Shown here: piece by piece, positions 37,236 to 45,477 of the stretch
Layout: every line of letters begins with the position of its first letter
How positions within the stretch are numbered: position 1 is the first letter of the stretch
Origin: Bradyrhizobium sp. B124
GTDB taxonomy: Bacteria; Pseudomonadota; Alphaproteobacteria; Rhizobiales; Xanthobacteraceae
Reading direction: 5' to 3'
Assembly: GCF_038967635.1 (NCBI RefSeq)
Contig: NZ_CP152413.1
Span: 7,630,001 to 7,694,000, forward strand
Length of the DNA stretch: 64,000 nucleotides
Translations under genes and position numbers: made by a program
Notes under the pieces: generated by a model
Told to the model about the DNA's origin: nothing
The model's input: only the letters and a program-made list of their open reading frames with translations
Databases searched by the model: none

Positions 37236-38249
37236 ATGAATAACAACGCATCGCGTCGTCTGGTCGTGAACATCGCAAACATCACGGCTGTGCCGCAAAT
37301 CTATTGCGTTACTCCGGACCGCTTGAGTGCCGCTCTGAAAAAGCACGAGGGCGTGACCGATCTGGCCGAATTTCGCATCGGCACAGACTATGACGATATC
37401 GATGACATCGTCGAGAGTGCCGACATTCTATTTACGTCGCTGATGGGGCTGACGTTCCCGCTCAAGCGCCTTTCGGCCGCCTCGAAGCTTAAATATGTCC
37501 ATTACATCGGTTCGGGCATCGATCACTTGCTGCCGCTTGATTGGATGCCGGCCGGAGCGGTGATGACCAAGAGTCTGGGCGCCCATATGCCGGTGGCCGC
37601 TGAATACGGTCTCACGACGCTGCTCATGCTCAACAACAAGATGCCCTGGTACGTCACAAATCAGCGCAACCATAATTGGGAACGGAAATTCATTTCGACC
37701 GTGCAGGGCAAGACTGTTGCCGTCATCGGCGTCGGGGCCATCGGGGGCGCTGTCGCAGGTTTGGCCAAGAAGCTCGGCTTCAAGGTCCTCGGAGTTCGCC
37801 GCTCCGGCGAGCCGCACGAGAACGTGGACGAGATGTTCGGACCGGACGCGCTGCACAAGGTGCTGGCGCGCGCCGACTTCGTATTCCTCAGCGCAGCCCT
37901 GACCGATACGACCCATAAGCTGATCGGTCGGAAAGAGTTCGACATCATGAAGCCGGGCGCCGGATTTTCCTCTATTTCGCGCGGCCAGGTGCTCGACTGG
38001 GATGCGCTTCGTACCAAGCTGTCGGACGGCCATTTGAGCGGTGCGATCGTCAACGGATATGAGGCCGAGCCGGTCCCATCGGATTCCCCGCTCTGGGATA
38101 CGCCCAACCTGCTGTTGACGCCGCATATCGGTACCCAGGACGACAATAATTACATCGTCCGGTGTCTCGATATTCTTTGCAACAATATCAAGCGATATGT
38201 CGCTGGACAGCCGCTGCTTCACCAGGTGCAGCCGGATCGTGGGTACTAA
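37236..38249 (+). CDS. D-2-hydroxyacid dehydrogenase family protein
   Basis: A 337-residue NAD(P)-dependent dehydrogenase. The dinucleotide-binding loop is GVGAIGGAVAGLAKKLG, followed by the catalytic Arg in ISRGQVLDWDAL, Glu in GYEAEPVPSD and His in TPHIGT. It would interconvert a 2-hydroxy acid and 2-oxo acid. The asparagine-rich N-terminus begins at the ATG just after a TTG at 37233. It lies about 100 bases after the Rieske oxygenase on the same strand and probably handles a product of that pathway, which is not identified. Confidence 0.9.
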   Translation: MNNNASRRLVVNIANITAVPQIYCVTPDRLSAALKKHEGVTDLAEFRIGTDYDDIDDIVESADILFTSLMGLTFPLKRLSAASKLKYVHYIGSGIDHLLPLDWMPAGAVMTKSLGAHMPVAAEYGLTTLLMLNNKMPWYVTNQRNHNWERKFISTVQGKTVAVIGVGAIGGAVAGLAKKLGFKVLGVRRSGEPHENVDEMFGPDALHKVLARADFVFLSAALTDTTHKLIGRKEFDIMKPGAGFSSISRGQVLDWDALRTKLSDGHLSGAIVNGYEAEPVPSDSPLWDTPNLLLTPHIGTQDDNNYIVRCLDILCNNIKRYVAGQPLLHQVQPDRGY

Positions 38250-38588
38250 GGTGGCATGCCCTTGGGCAGCGCTCGCCTATTGTTCGCCGGGAGCGCTGAT
38301 CTCTGTGTCCGTGTTGACGCTGCGCCGGAACGTGCTTGTCCACAGGCGACCATCTAGGCGTCTCGTGGGTCGTCTGCGCTAGCGCGGTTGAGAAGGAAGG
38401 CTGCGTGCCGGTGCTCTCTTGAGGAGTAGCCGGCCGAGGCTTCGAAGAACTGCAGGGCGCGATCAGCAAAGTTGTGCGCGAGCGCGCGAGGCGGGCGGTT
38501 CGCATAGTTGCGATCTGAGGACAGGAATCTTTACGGGCGCCACGGGTCTGCTGTGGCCATACGCACTTAGGCTTCAAGGACGAGCAAG
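38250..38588. other. Intergenic gap in the Rieske-region gene cluster
   Basis: About 340 bases with no reading frame I would defend. It separates the dehydrogenase from the ATC-hydrolase-like gene and may hold a second promoter for the downstream genes. Confidence 0.5.
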
Positions 38589-39686
38589 ATGGGACTCGAA
38601 GAAGATGTAACCAGCCGCGACGGACTTCTCGCGTCTCTTCGGGACGTGACCGAGAAGCAGTTCATGCTGGTGCGCAATTTGGTGGGGCCGGTGGAGGCCG
38701 CTCTCGGCCAAGCCGGCCTTGAGGTCATCGACCGTGGCTTTCGACAGTTCGGTGAGTGGCGGGCGGAGAACCTGCGCATAGCGCCCTCCGCGATCGCAGG
38801 AAATCAGAATGCCCGCGCACTGCTGCAGAACTGGGACAGCGGCGATCTTGTCTTGGGAACGCTGGATGCGTCGACCGAGATCGTGGGGGGGCCACTGAAG
38901 GCGAGCGTCACCATGCCGTCCATGCTCGGGTCAGAGCAGTTTACCGGTCTCGGCAAGGCAGACCTGCTGCGTCGCTACTGGGCTGAAACAATGTCCGGAA
39001 TGGCGGCCGGATTTAGCGAAGGCTGTACGATCAGAAGTGATGCTCCGGATATCTTCGGTCCCTGGACGATCACGGTCGATTTCCTGGCATCACATGCGAA
39101 AGGACGGGTCCGGAGCGATATCGGGATCGACACGGAAATTCTGTCCGACCCCGAGCGTGCGCTGCCCTTGATCCGTCGCAGCTCGCGCAACGCGGGCGCA
39201 CTCTACATGTTCGTTGCTCGCGAGGTCATCCGTGCCTACGACGCGGCCGGTGAACAGCTTGTTCGAGAGGGTGTCCGCGGCTTCGGGCGCGAACGCGGAT
39301 TGGCGCTTCGCGAAAAGCACCTTCGGGAAGGCCGCGAACTCAATATGAAGACGCTGATGCTTGATTGGGACGGCCCGCTTGTCTCGACCTGGGTCTTCAA
39401 GGACGAGGGCTATCTGTCAGAGGGAACCTGGCACCAGGATTGCGTCTATTGTCCGTATGCCGACGTGTGGTCTCAGTTTGGAAACGAAGGTTTGGACTTG
39501 GGATATCTGTACGACGTTGAGCTGCACACGACGTTGTACCAAACCTATCACCCGCAGACTCTGGTCCGTTGGGAGTCGCTCAAGACGAGGGGCGATCATG
39601 TGTGCAGATTTCGCTTCTCAATTCCGGACCTTGTCGGCCCCGAGGATCCGCAATTCAGCATGAAAAAGCGCGCCGCAGGCGACTAG
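38589..39686 (+). CDS. L-2-amino-thiazoline-4-carboxylate hydrolase-like protein, internally duplicated
   Basis: A 365-residue protein. Its C-terminal half (about 200-360) has the pattern of the ATC hydrolase family: VREGVRGFGRERGLALREKH, DCVYCPYADVWSQFG, LGYLYDVELHTTLYQTYHP, GDHVCRFRF. The N-terminal half (about 20-185) has a weaker echo (MLVRNLVGPVEAALGQAGLEVI, FGEWRAENLRI), suggesting an old tandem duplication with loss of the Cys residues in the first copy. Only the C-terminal half keeps CxxC. The characterised family member opens a thiazoline ring; here the substrate is unknown. It sits between the dehydrogenase and reductase genes of the Rieske system. Confidence 0.75.
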   Translation: MGLEEDVTSRDGLLASLRDVTEKQFMLVRNLVGPVEAALGQAGLEVIDRGFRQFGEWRAENLRIAPSAIAGNQNARALLQNWDSGDLVLGTLDASTEIVGGPLKASVTMPSMLGSEQFTGLGKADLLRRYWAETMSGMAAGFSEGCTIRSDAPDIFGPWTITVDFLASHAKGRVRSDIGIDTEILSDPERALPLIRRSSRNAGALYMFVAREVIRAYDAAGEQLVREGVRGFGRERGLALREKHLREGRELNMKTLMLDWDGPLVSTWVFKDEGYLSEGTWHQDCVYCPYADVWSQFGNEGLDLGYLYDVELHTTLYQTYHPQTLVRWESLKTRGDHVCRFRFSIPDLVGPEDPQFSMKKRAAGD

Positions 39687-39721
39687 ATCCTGCGATTTGC
39701 GTGGAGGAAAGGATTTCGTCG

Positions 39722-40081
39722 GTGGAGCTCACAGTCAGAGTAACGCAACGCAAGGCCCGCGGCGAAGCGGAGAAGAGATGGTCTGGCGTCCGAGAGGCTG
39801 GTCTCGCCGCCCGCGAACGGAACGGTGATCTCGCGTCGATGCTTCCTTTCGAGGATTCGCTGGCACGGCGCCTCAACGTCGACAGCATCGCGGTCCGCGG
39901 GCGCGCGGGCGACCGGAAAGTGGACGCCGAAATATCCTGCCGCGGGCGAGCCGCTGCTCATCAGGCCCGATTGACGGGCCGAGCATTCAGGATGACCGCC
40001 GTTCACATGGATTTGGTGAATGATTTGGATCGTTTCGACCTCGTTGAACAATTGGGCGGAACGGAAGGCATGCTGTCATGA
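39722..40081 (+). CDS. Small unidentified protein preceding the reductase
   Basis: A 119-residue frame from a GTG at 39722, with GGAGGAAAGG upstream, to a stop overlapping the reductase start (ATGA). The overlap supports translation. The sequence is Arg-rich, and the C-terminus reads FRMTAVHMDLVNDLDRFDLVEQL, faintly like the C-terminal end of phosphoketolases (NDLDRFHLV). It could be a shortened remnant of such a gene that survives as a translational coupler. An upstream extension to 39569 overlaps the previous gene and is not favoured. Confidence 0.45.
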   Translation: MELTVRVTQRKARGEAEKRWSGVREAGLAARERNGDLASMLPFEDSLARRLNVDSIAVRGRAGDRKVDAEISCRGRAAAHQARLTGRAFRMTAVHMDLVNDLDRFDLVEQLGGTEGMLS

Positions 40082-41037
40082 CGGCTGAACCCAATGGACT
40101 TTTGCAGGTTCGAGTTGCGGACGTGCGGACCGAGGCGGAGAGGGTTCGGTCCTATGTCCTGGAAGGCACGGAGGATGGGTTGCCGGGATTCTCGCCGGGC
40201 GCGCACATCGATGTTCATCTGCCTTCTGGATTGGTCAGACAATATTCCCTGATTGGCGGGGCTGAAGCACCCAACTCATATCACATCGCGGTGTTGCGCG
40301 AGCTCAATGGGCGCGGCGGATCCATCGAGTTTCACGACCAAATCGAATGCGGATCAGTACTTCAGATCTCGCAGCCCCGAAATAACTTTCCGCTCGCCGC
40401 GTCCGCCAGGAGACACGTGCTGATCGCCGGTGGGATCGGAATTACTCCGATCCTCTCGATGGTGCGTGCACTGATCGAGCAAGGCGCAGACTGGCACTTG
40501 CACTACTGCATCAAGGACGCAACGAGCGGAGCGTTCCTGGAACTGCTCGCCGATCCGTCTTTTGCGCCGCGCACGACCCTCCACCTCGACGGAGGAGATC
40601 CGAGCCGCGGAATGCCGGTCGAGCGCGTTGCAGAGATCGAGAAGAGCGATGGCGTGCACATTTATTGCTGTGGTCCCTCCGGGCTCATGAAGCGGGTGGA
40701 AGGCGCGGTTCAGAATTGGCCCAAGGAGTATGTTCATTTTGAGAGCTTCACCGCCGCTGTAACGACTGGCGACGACAAGCCCTTTGAGGTCGAGATCGCC
40801 AGCACGGGCGAGGTCATTGCCGTGGCGGCGAATGAGACGATTCTCGCTGCGTTGCGCCGGCACGGTCTGGATCCGCCGTTCCTGTGTACGCAGGGCGTGT
40901 GCGGCACCTGTGTCGTGGATCTGCTGGAGGGCGTTGCCGATCACCGCGACTCGGTCCTGTTCGAAACCGAGCAATCAACAAAAATCGTCACGTGCTGCTC
41001 TCGGGCGGTCACGGCACGGCTAAAGCTCGGACTGTAG
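40078..41037 (+). CDS. PDR/VanB-type oxidoreductase (FMN, NAD, [2Fe-2S]), reductase of the Rieske oxygenase
   Basis: A 319-residue phthalate-dioxygenase-reductase family protein. The flavin-binding part has RQYSLIGGAEAPNSYHIAV, the NAD part GGIGITPILSM and HIYCCGPSGLM, and the C-terminal plant-type ferredoxin carries C270, C275 and C278 (CTQGVCGTC) plus a fourth Cys near 306. It passes electrons from NAD(P)H to the Rieske oxygenase at 36016; the pairing of a 373-residue oxygenase with a reductase of this size matches CntA/CntB and GbcA/GbcB. The ATG overlaps the preceding stop. Confidence 0.93.
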   Translation: MTAEPNGLLQVRVADVRTEAERVRSYVLEGTEDGLPGFSPGAHIDVHLPSGLVRQYSLIGGAEAPNSYHIAVLRELNGRGGSIEFHDQIECGSVLQISQPRNNFPLAASARRHVLIAGGIGITPILSMVRALIEQGADWHLHYCIKDATSGAFLELLADPSFAPRTTLHLDGGDPSRGMPVERVAEIEKSDGVHIYCCGPSGLMKRVEGAVQNWPKEYVHFESFTAAVTTGDDKPFEVEIASTGEVIAVAANETILAALRRHGLDPPFLCTQGVCGTCVVDLLEGVADHRDSVLFETEQSTKIVTCCSRAVTARLKLGL

Positions 41038-41088
41038 GAACCGCCTGCAAAGAACTTTGAGGAAACGTTAACGAGGAAGGGGAATGTC

Positions 41089-41943
41089 ATGTGTGAGATA
41101 CAGAACCGTTTGCTGCTCGCCGCCGGGCTCGCGCTCACTTTCGTTTGGAGTCCCGCCTTCGCTGAAACCGATAACGCGCTGCTGGCGTCGATCCGCAAGG
41201 CTGGCGACGTCAAGGTCGCAATGGCCTCACAGCCCCCCTACATGTTGATTTCACCGAACGGCGAGGCGCAGGGCACCGTTTTGGAAGTCGAGAACATGAT
41301 TCTCAAGGAGCTGGGCTTGCCGATGATCAAGCCTCAGCTCACCGCGTGGAGCGCCATGATTCCCGCGCTTCAGGGCCGTCAGGTGGACTTCGTTGCCGAT
41401 CTTGCGCCAACCGAAGAACGCTGCAAAGCGGTCTTGTTCACCGCGCCCATCTATGTCTATCGCGTCGCGCTGTATGTGCGATCAGGCAACCCAAAGCGCC
41501 TGACCGGCATCGCTCATCTTGCTCAAAGTCCCGACATCAAGGTCGCGATGATCGATGGTTCAGCTCAAGGAGCCTACGCGCTCAAAAACGGTGTGAAGCC
41601 AGAGCAGGTCGTGCGTGTGCCTGACGTCCAGGCTGGCGTTGCAACAGTCCTCAATGGACGGGCGGACGCGTACGTAGAAAGCACGACCGCGGTCAATCAC
41701 CCGGAGAAAATGGGCCTCGACCTGGTCGTGGACGAACAGGCGCCCGTATCCGGGGCTTCGGCAGCCTTCCGCAAGGAAGACGTAAGCTTCCGCGATGCGT
41801 TCGATGAGAAAAGGATGGCAATGGTCAAGAGCGGCGTCATTCAAAAGCTCTACGACAAGTACGGACTGTCAGGCGGCGATGCACAAGCTCAGATGCTCGC
41901 CAAGGTGAGTAAAGCCAGCGATCTCGTTCCAAGCTGCCAGTAG
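41089..41943 (+). CDS. ABC transporter substrate-binding protein, family 3
   Basis: A 284-residue periplasmic protein of the polar amino acid/ectoine-binding family 3. It has a Sec signal peptide (LLLAAGLALTFVWSPAFA), then the typical lobe-1 opening VKVAMASQPPYMLISPNGEAQGTVLEVENMI and the DFVADLAPTEERCKAVLFTAPIY segment. The architecture resembles EhuB. It begins an SBP-permease-permease-ATPase set with overlapping genes. Given the Rieske context, the ligand may be a betaine-like or amino acid derivative (inference). Confidence 0.93.
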   Translation: MCEIQNRLLLAAGLALTFVWSPAFAETDNALLASIRKAGDVKVAMASQPPYMLISPNGEAQGTVLEVENMILKELGLPMIKPQLTAWSAMIPALQGRQVDFVADLAPTEERCKAVLFTAPIYVYRVALYVRSGNPKRLTGIAHLAQSPDIKVAMIDGSAQGAYALKNGVKPEQVVRVPDVQAGVATVLNGRADAYVESTTAVNHPEKMGLDLVVDEQAPVSGASAAFRKEDVSFRDAFDEKRMAMVKSGVIQKLYDKYGLSGGDAQAQMLAKVSKASDLVPSCQ

Positions 41944-41955
41944 GCTGCGTCCGCC

Positions 41956-42675
41956 ATGAGTGAGGTTTTGGAGTACTGGCCTGCATTCCTGCAGGGATTA
42001 TGGGTGACCACGTGGATCGCGCTGATCACGATCCTGGGCGGCGCAGTCGGCGCTGTTCTCCTGGGTGCGTTGAGGCTGTCCAAAACGGCCGCGATCCGAG
42101 CAGCCGCGATGCTCTTTACAGAGCTCATTCGCGGACCTTCGGCGATCGTGCTGTTGTTTTGGGTCTTCTACGCGCTTCCGCTCATTCCAGGGATGCCGCG
42201 CTTTGGACCCCAAACAGCTGCGATACTGGTGTTGACGCTCGACGGAGCTGTGTACGGTGCCGAAATCGTACGCGCCGGCATCGAGACTGTGCATCGCGGG
42301 CAGTTCGATGCATGCCATGCGCTGGGCCTAAGCAAATTCAACAGTTTCACCAGGGTCGTCTTTCCGCAGGCCCTCTCGCAGATCGTGCCGGCGTTCGGTA
42401 GCCTGGCAAGGGACATGGTCAAATGGACTGCAATCGTCAGCTTTGTCGGCGTGCAAGATATCCTCTATGTGGCGAACTACGTCCGAGGCCAGACCTTCAA
42501 GACGGCAATCGTGTTTGCTTTGCTTGCCGCAACCTATTGGATCCTGTGCCTTATATGCGCTACCGCGTTTCGCTTGCTTGAGCGGGCGCTGCCGCTGAAC
42601 CGCGCGTTGCGAGCCGCGCAAGCCCCAGCGCGAGTTGTGCCCGACCTGGACGCCCTCGAAGGAGCAGCCTCGTGA
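41956..42675 (+). CDS. ABC transporter permease, polar amino acid type (HisM/EhuC-like)
   Basis: A 239-residue permease with the HisMQ layout: N-terminal helix WVTTWIALITILGGAVGAVLLG, the segment LIRGPSAIVLLFWVFYALP, and the EAA-type coupling loop AGIETVHRGQFDACHALGLSKFNSFTRVVFPQAL. It is encoded twelve bases after the binding protein and overlaps the next permease. It pairs with that protein to form the translocation pore. Confidence 0.94.
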   Translation: MSEVLEYWPAFLQGLWVTTWIALITILGGAVGAVLLGALRLSKTAAIRAAAMLFTELIRGPSAIVLLFWVFYALPLIPGMPRFGPQTAAILVLTLDGAVYGAEIVRAGIETVHRGQFDACHALGLSKFNSFTRVVFPQALSQIVPAFGSLARDMVKWTAIVSFVGVQDILYVANYVRGQTFKTAIVFALLAATYWILCLICATAFRLLERALPLNRALRAAQAPARVVPDLDALEGAAS

Positions 42676-43319
42676 CATGGGATTGGCACTACGTACAGCA
42701 GATCCTGCCGAACCTCATGATCGGCATCTGGTATACCATTCTGGTGACCATCGCGAGTTCGGCGATTGCACTGATCGGCGGTCTGTTGCTCGCAATTCTG
42801 GAGAGTGTGAGTACCACGCTCGGCAGGACATTCGTGCGCTTCTGGCTGGAGTTCTTCCGAGGCGTGCCAGTCCTGGTTCTGCTCTATTTCAGTTTCTATG
42901 TCCTGCCGGAAGTCGGGATCACGATGCCGGCGCTGCCCATCGGCATCGGCGTGTTAGGGATCGTCTACGCTGCGTTCTGCTCCGAGGTGTATCGAGGCAG
43001 CTTGATCACGATCCCGAGCGAACTGCGCGATGCGTGCGTGGCGCTGAATTTGAGCCGCTTTGCCATGTGGCAGCGCGTCCTGATCCCGTTGATGGTGCGG
43101 CGGTCAATTCCCGCTCTGCTCAATTACGTGCTCAGCCTGTTCCGGCTCACAGCCTGGCTGTTCGCAATAGGTGTTCCTGTCCTCATGTTTCAAGCTGATG
43201 TCGTGGCAGAACAAAGCTACCGATACCTTGAGCCCTACACCCTGACGGGACTCATCTATGTGGCCATGAATTTGCCGTTCCTCTACATCCTCTACCGATT
43301 CAAGGTCCGCCATGCATAA
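42672..43319 (+). CDS. ABC transporter permease, polar amino acid type (EhuD-like)
   Basis: A 215-residue permease of the same family (GIWYTILVTIASSAIALIGG, RGVPVLVLLYFSFYVLP, EVYRGSLITIPSELRDACVALN). It begins at a GTG overlapping the previous stop (GTGA), so translation is coupled. Its stop lies inside the ATPase gene's first codons. It makes the second half of the membrane pore. Confidence 0.93.
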   Translation: MTWDWHYVQQILPNLMIGIWYTILVTIASSAIALIGGLLLAILESVSTTLGRTFVRFWLEFFRGVPVLVLLYFSFYVLPEVGITMPALPIGIGVLGIVYAAFCSEVYRGSLITIPSELRDACVALNLSRFAMWQRVLIPLMVRRSIPALLNYVLSLFRLTAWLFAIGVPVLMFQADVVAEQSYRYLEPYTLTGLIYVAMNLPFLYILYRFKVRHA

Positions 43320-44193
43320 TATAACCCAATTCAGCCCATCGGGACCGCTCGCAAGCCAGGACTCTGCCGCAGCGTCGAGCAAGACAATGGCTCAATCGAA
43401 GGCTCAATCATCAATGAGTAACGCGGAACAGTTCCCGTGGGCCATCGAGTTCGACAAGGTTTGCAAATCATTTGGGACTCACCGGGTGCTGGTGGATCTC
43501 GATTTGAAAGTGCGGCCAGGCGAGAAAGTCACACTGATTGGTCCGAGTGGATCAGGCAAGACCACTGTGCTTCGCCTCGCCATGACGCTCGGAAAGCCAA
43601 CGAGCGGCGACATCAGGATTCTTGGAGAAAGCATACTCTTTGATAAGCATGGCAAAGCACTCTCAAGCGCCCAGGAAGCGCGTATCCGGCGTCGATGCGG
43701 GATGGTTTTCCAGCAGTTCAATCTTTTCCCACATCTGACTGTATTGCAGAATCTCATTCTGGCCCCAACGACCGTCCTCGGCCACTCCAAAGAACAGGCA
43801 GAGCAGAGTGCGCTCGAATATCTTCAGAAGGTGGGGTTGGCAGACAAGGTACGATCTTATCCCGCCCAACTTTCCGGAGGTCAGCAGCAACGCATCGCGA
43901 TTGCACGAGCGCTGATCTTGAAACCCGAGATACTTCTTCTGGATGAAATTACCTCAGCGCTGGACCCGGAATTGGCCGGAGAAGTTCTCGACGTCGTGCG
44001 CGGCGTCGCCCATGAATCGAATGTTTCGATCCTCATCGTCACGCATGAGATGCGCTTCGCCCGCGAGGTCTCCGATCGCATTATAGTCTTCGATCGCGGT
44101 CGTATCATAGAGCAGGGGCCGCCCAACAAGATCTTCAGCAATCCCGAGTCCGACCGCACGCGCGCGTTCCTGCATTCCGTGCTGGATCACTGA
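43312..44193 (+). CDS. ABC transporter ATP-binding protein, polar amino acid type (EhuA/HisP-like)
   Basis: A 293-residue ATPase with Walker A GPSGSGKT, Q-loop FQQFNLFPH, signature LSGGQQQR, Walker B ILLLDEITSALDPE and the switch His in VTHEM. The first 45 residues are a Ser/Gln/Ala-rich tail not found in HisP, so ATGs at about 43387 or 43414 are alternative starts; the overlap with the preceding gene supports 43312. It energises the transporter and ends the operon segment, with a 16-bp palindrome following. Confidence 0.93.
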   Translation: MHNITQFSPSGPLASQDSAAASSKTMAQSKAQSSMSNAEQFPWAIEFDKVCKSFGTHRVLVDLDLKVRPGEKVTLIGPSGSGKTTVLRLAMTLGKPTSGDIRILGESILFDKHGKALSSAQEARIRRRCGMVFQQFNLFPHLTVLQNLILAPTTVLGHSKEQAEQSALEYLQKVGLADKVRSYPAQLSGGQQQRIAIARALILKPEILLLDEITSALDPELAGEVLDVVRGVAHESNVSILIVTHEMRFAREVSDRIIVFDRGRIIEQGPPNKIFSNPESDRTRAFLHSVLDH

Positions 44194-44213
44194 ACGGGAA
44201 GTACGCATAGGAC

Positions 44214-44229
44214 CGCCGTGATCACGGCG
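44214..44229. promoter_or_regulatory. Perfect 16-bp palindrome between ABC ATPase and M20 deacylase genes
   Basis: CGCCGTGATCACGGCG is its own reverse complement over all 16 bases, 57 bases before the next start codon. It could be a regulator binding site for the downstream M20-serine dehydratase-GlyA genes, or part of a short hairpin ending the transporter transcript; no T-run follows. Confidence 0.4.
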
Positions 44230-44285
44230 CGCTCGGCGATCTCGCGGGCGTAACGATTGCGCCCAATTGGGCGAGGAGTTGAACC

Positions 44286-45407
44286 ATGGCACTGTGTAGC
44301 GTCGCGCTCGCGAGGAAGCTGATCCAGTTCCGCTCGCAGAATCCGCCGGGTGAGGAAAAGGCTTGCATCGAGTTCCTGGTGGATATGCTGTCGCGCGCGG
44401 GTCTTGAGGTCGAGACTCACGACTTCGTCCCGGGGCGGCCGTCGATCGTCGCGCGATCACGCGGCGATGCCGGCCTCGCCCCGTTGGTGTTTACGGGACA
44501 CGTCGACGTCGTTCCGCTCGGAGACAAGCCGTGGACAGTGCCGCCTTTCGAGGCAGAAATTCGCGAAGGCAAGCTCTTTGGACGCGGAGCGAGCGACATG
44601 AAGGGGGGTGTTGCGGCGTTCGTCGCCGCGACACTTGCCGAGACCGAAGGCAAATTGCCGCTCAAGCGTGGCATTACCCTGGTGATCACAGCCGGTGAGG
44701 AGACCGGCTGCGAGGGGGCATTCCACCTCGCGAAAAGCGGCGTCCTGGGGTCCGCGGAGCTCTTGATCGTCGCCGAACCGACGTCGAATTTGCCGATCAT
44801 CGCCCACAAGGGTTCGCTGCGCGTGCGGATCACCGCCAAGGGCAAGACCGCTCATTCCTCGATGCCGGAACTGGGTGAGAACGCGATATACAAGATCGCT
44901 GAATGGATACGCCGCATCGAGACCCACAAACTTCCGATCGAACCGCACCCGCTGCTGGGCCGTGTCACGAATTCGGTGACCACTGCGTTCGGCGGCGAAA
45001 ACATCAATTCCGTTCCCGACGCGGCCGGCTTCACGGTGGATTTTCGCACCATTCCCGCTTACGAGCACGCGACGCTGGTGGCTGACATTGTGCGCCTGTG
45101 CGGAGACGAGGCGACGATCGAGGTCATCACGGACTTCAAGGGGTTTGCAACCGATCCAGACGATCCCTCCATTCAGCCGCTGATGCAGATTCTCGAATCC
45201 CGATTGCAGACGGTGCCACAGCCCGCCGGTGCTCCCTATTTCACCGATGCCTCCGCGCTCGTGCCCGGCTTCAACAACGTCGCGACGGTTGTGATAGGGC
45301 CGGGCGAAGCCGCGCAATGTCATCAGACGGACGAGTTCTGCTACGTCCAGAAAATAGAGGATGCGTTCGAGATATACTCGTCATTGATCCGCCGATTGTG
45401 CAAGTGA
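44286..45407 (+). CDS. M20-family deacylase (ArgE/DapE type)
   Basis: A 373-residue zinc hydrolase. The metal motif TGHVDVVP (H72, D74), GRGASDMKGG with its metal Asp, and TAGEETGCEGA with the catalytic and metal Glu residues are all present, along with the dimerisation-domain segment AHKGSLRVRITAKGKTAHSS. It would remove an acyl group from an N-acylated amino acid or similar compound. It lies between the ABC transporter and serine dehydratase and probably prepares an imported substrate. The start is an ATG preceded by GAGGAG. Confidence 0.9.
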   Translation: MALCSVALARKLIQFRSQNPPGEEKACIEFLVDMLSRAGLEVETHDFVPGRPSIVARSRGDAGLAPLVFTGHVDVVPLGDKPWTVPPFEAEIREGKLFGRGASDMKGGVAAFVAATLAETEGKLPLKRGITLVITAGEETGCEGAFHLAKSGVLGSAELLIVAEPTSNLPIIAHKGSLRVRITAKGKTAHSSMPELGENAIYKIAEWIRRIETHKLPIEPHPLLGRVTNSVTTAFGGENINSVPDAAGFTVDFRTIPAYEHATLVADIVRLCGDEATIEVITDFKGFATDPDDPSIQPLMQILESRLQTVPQPAGAPYFTDASALVPGFNNVATVVIGPGEAAQCHQTDEFCYVQKIEDAFEIYSSLIRRLCK

Positions 45408-45477
45408 TTGGCGCGCCGGCGCTGGCGCGGCGTGCTTCATATGGAAATCGAAATATTTGCGCGTGTGAGGGGATCCT

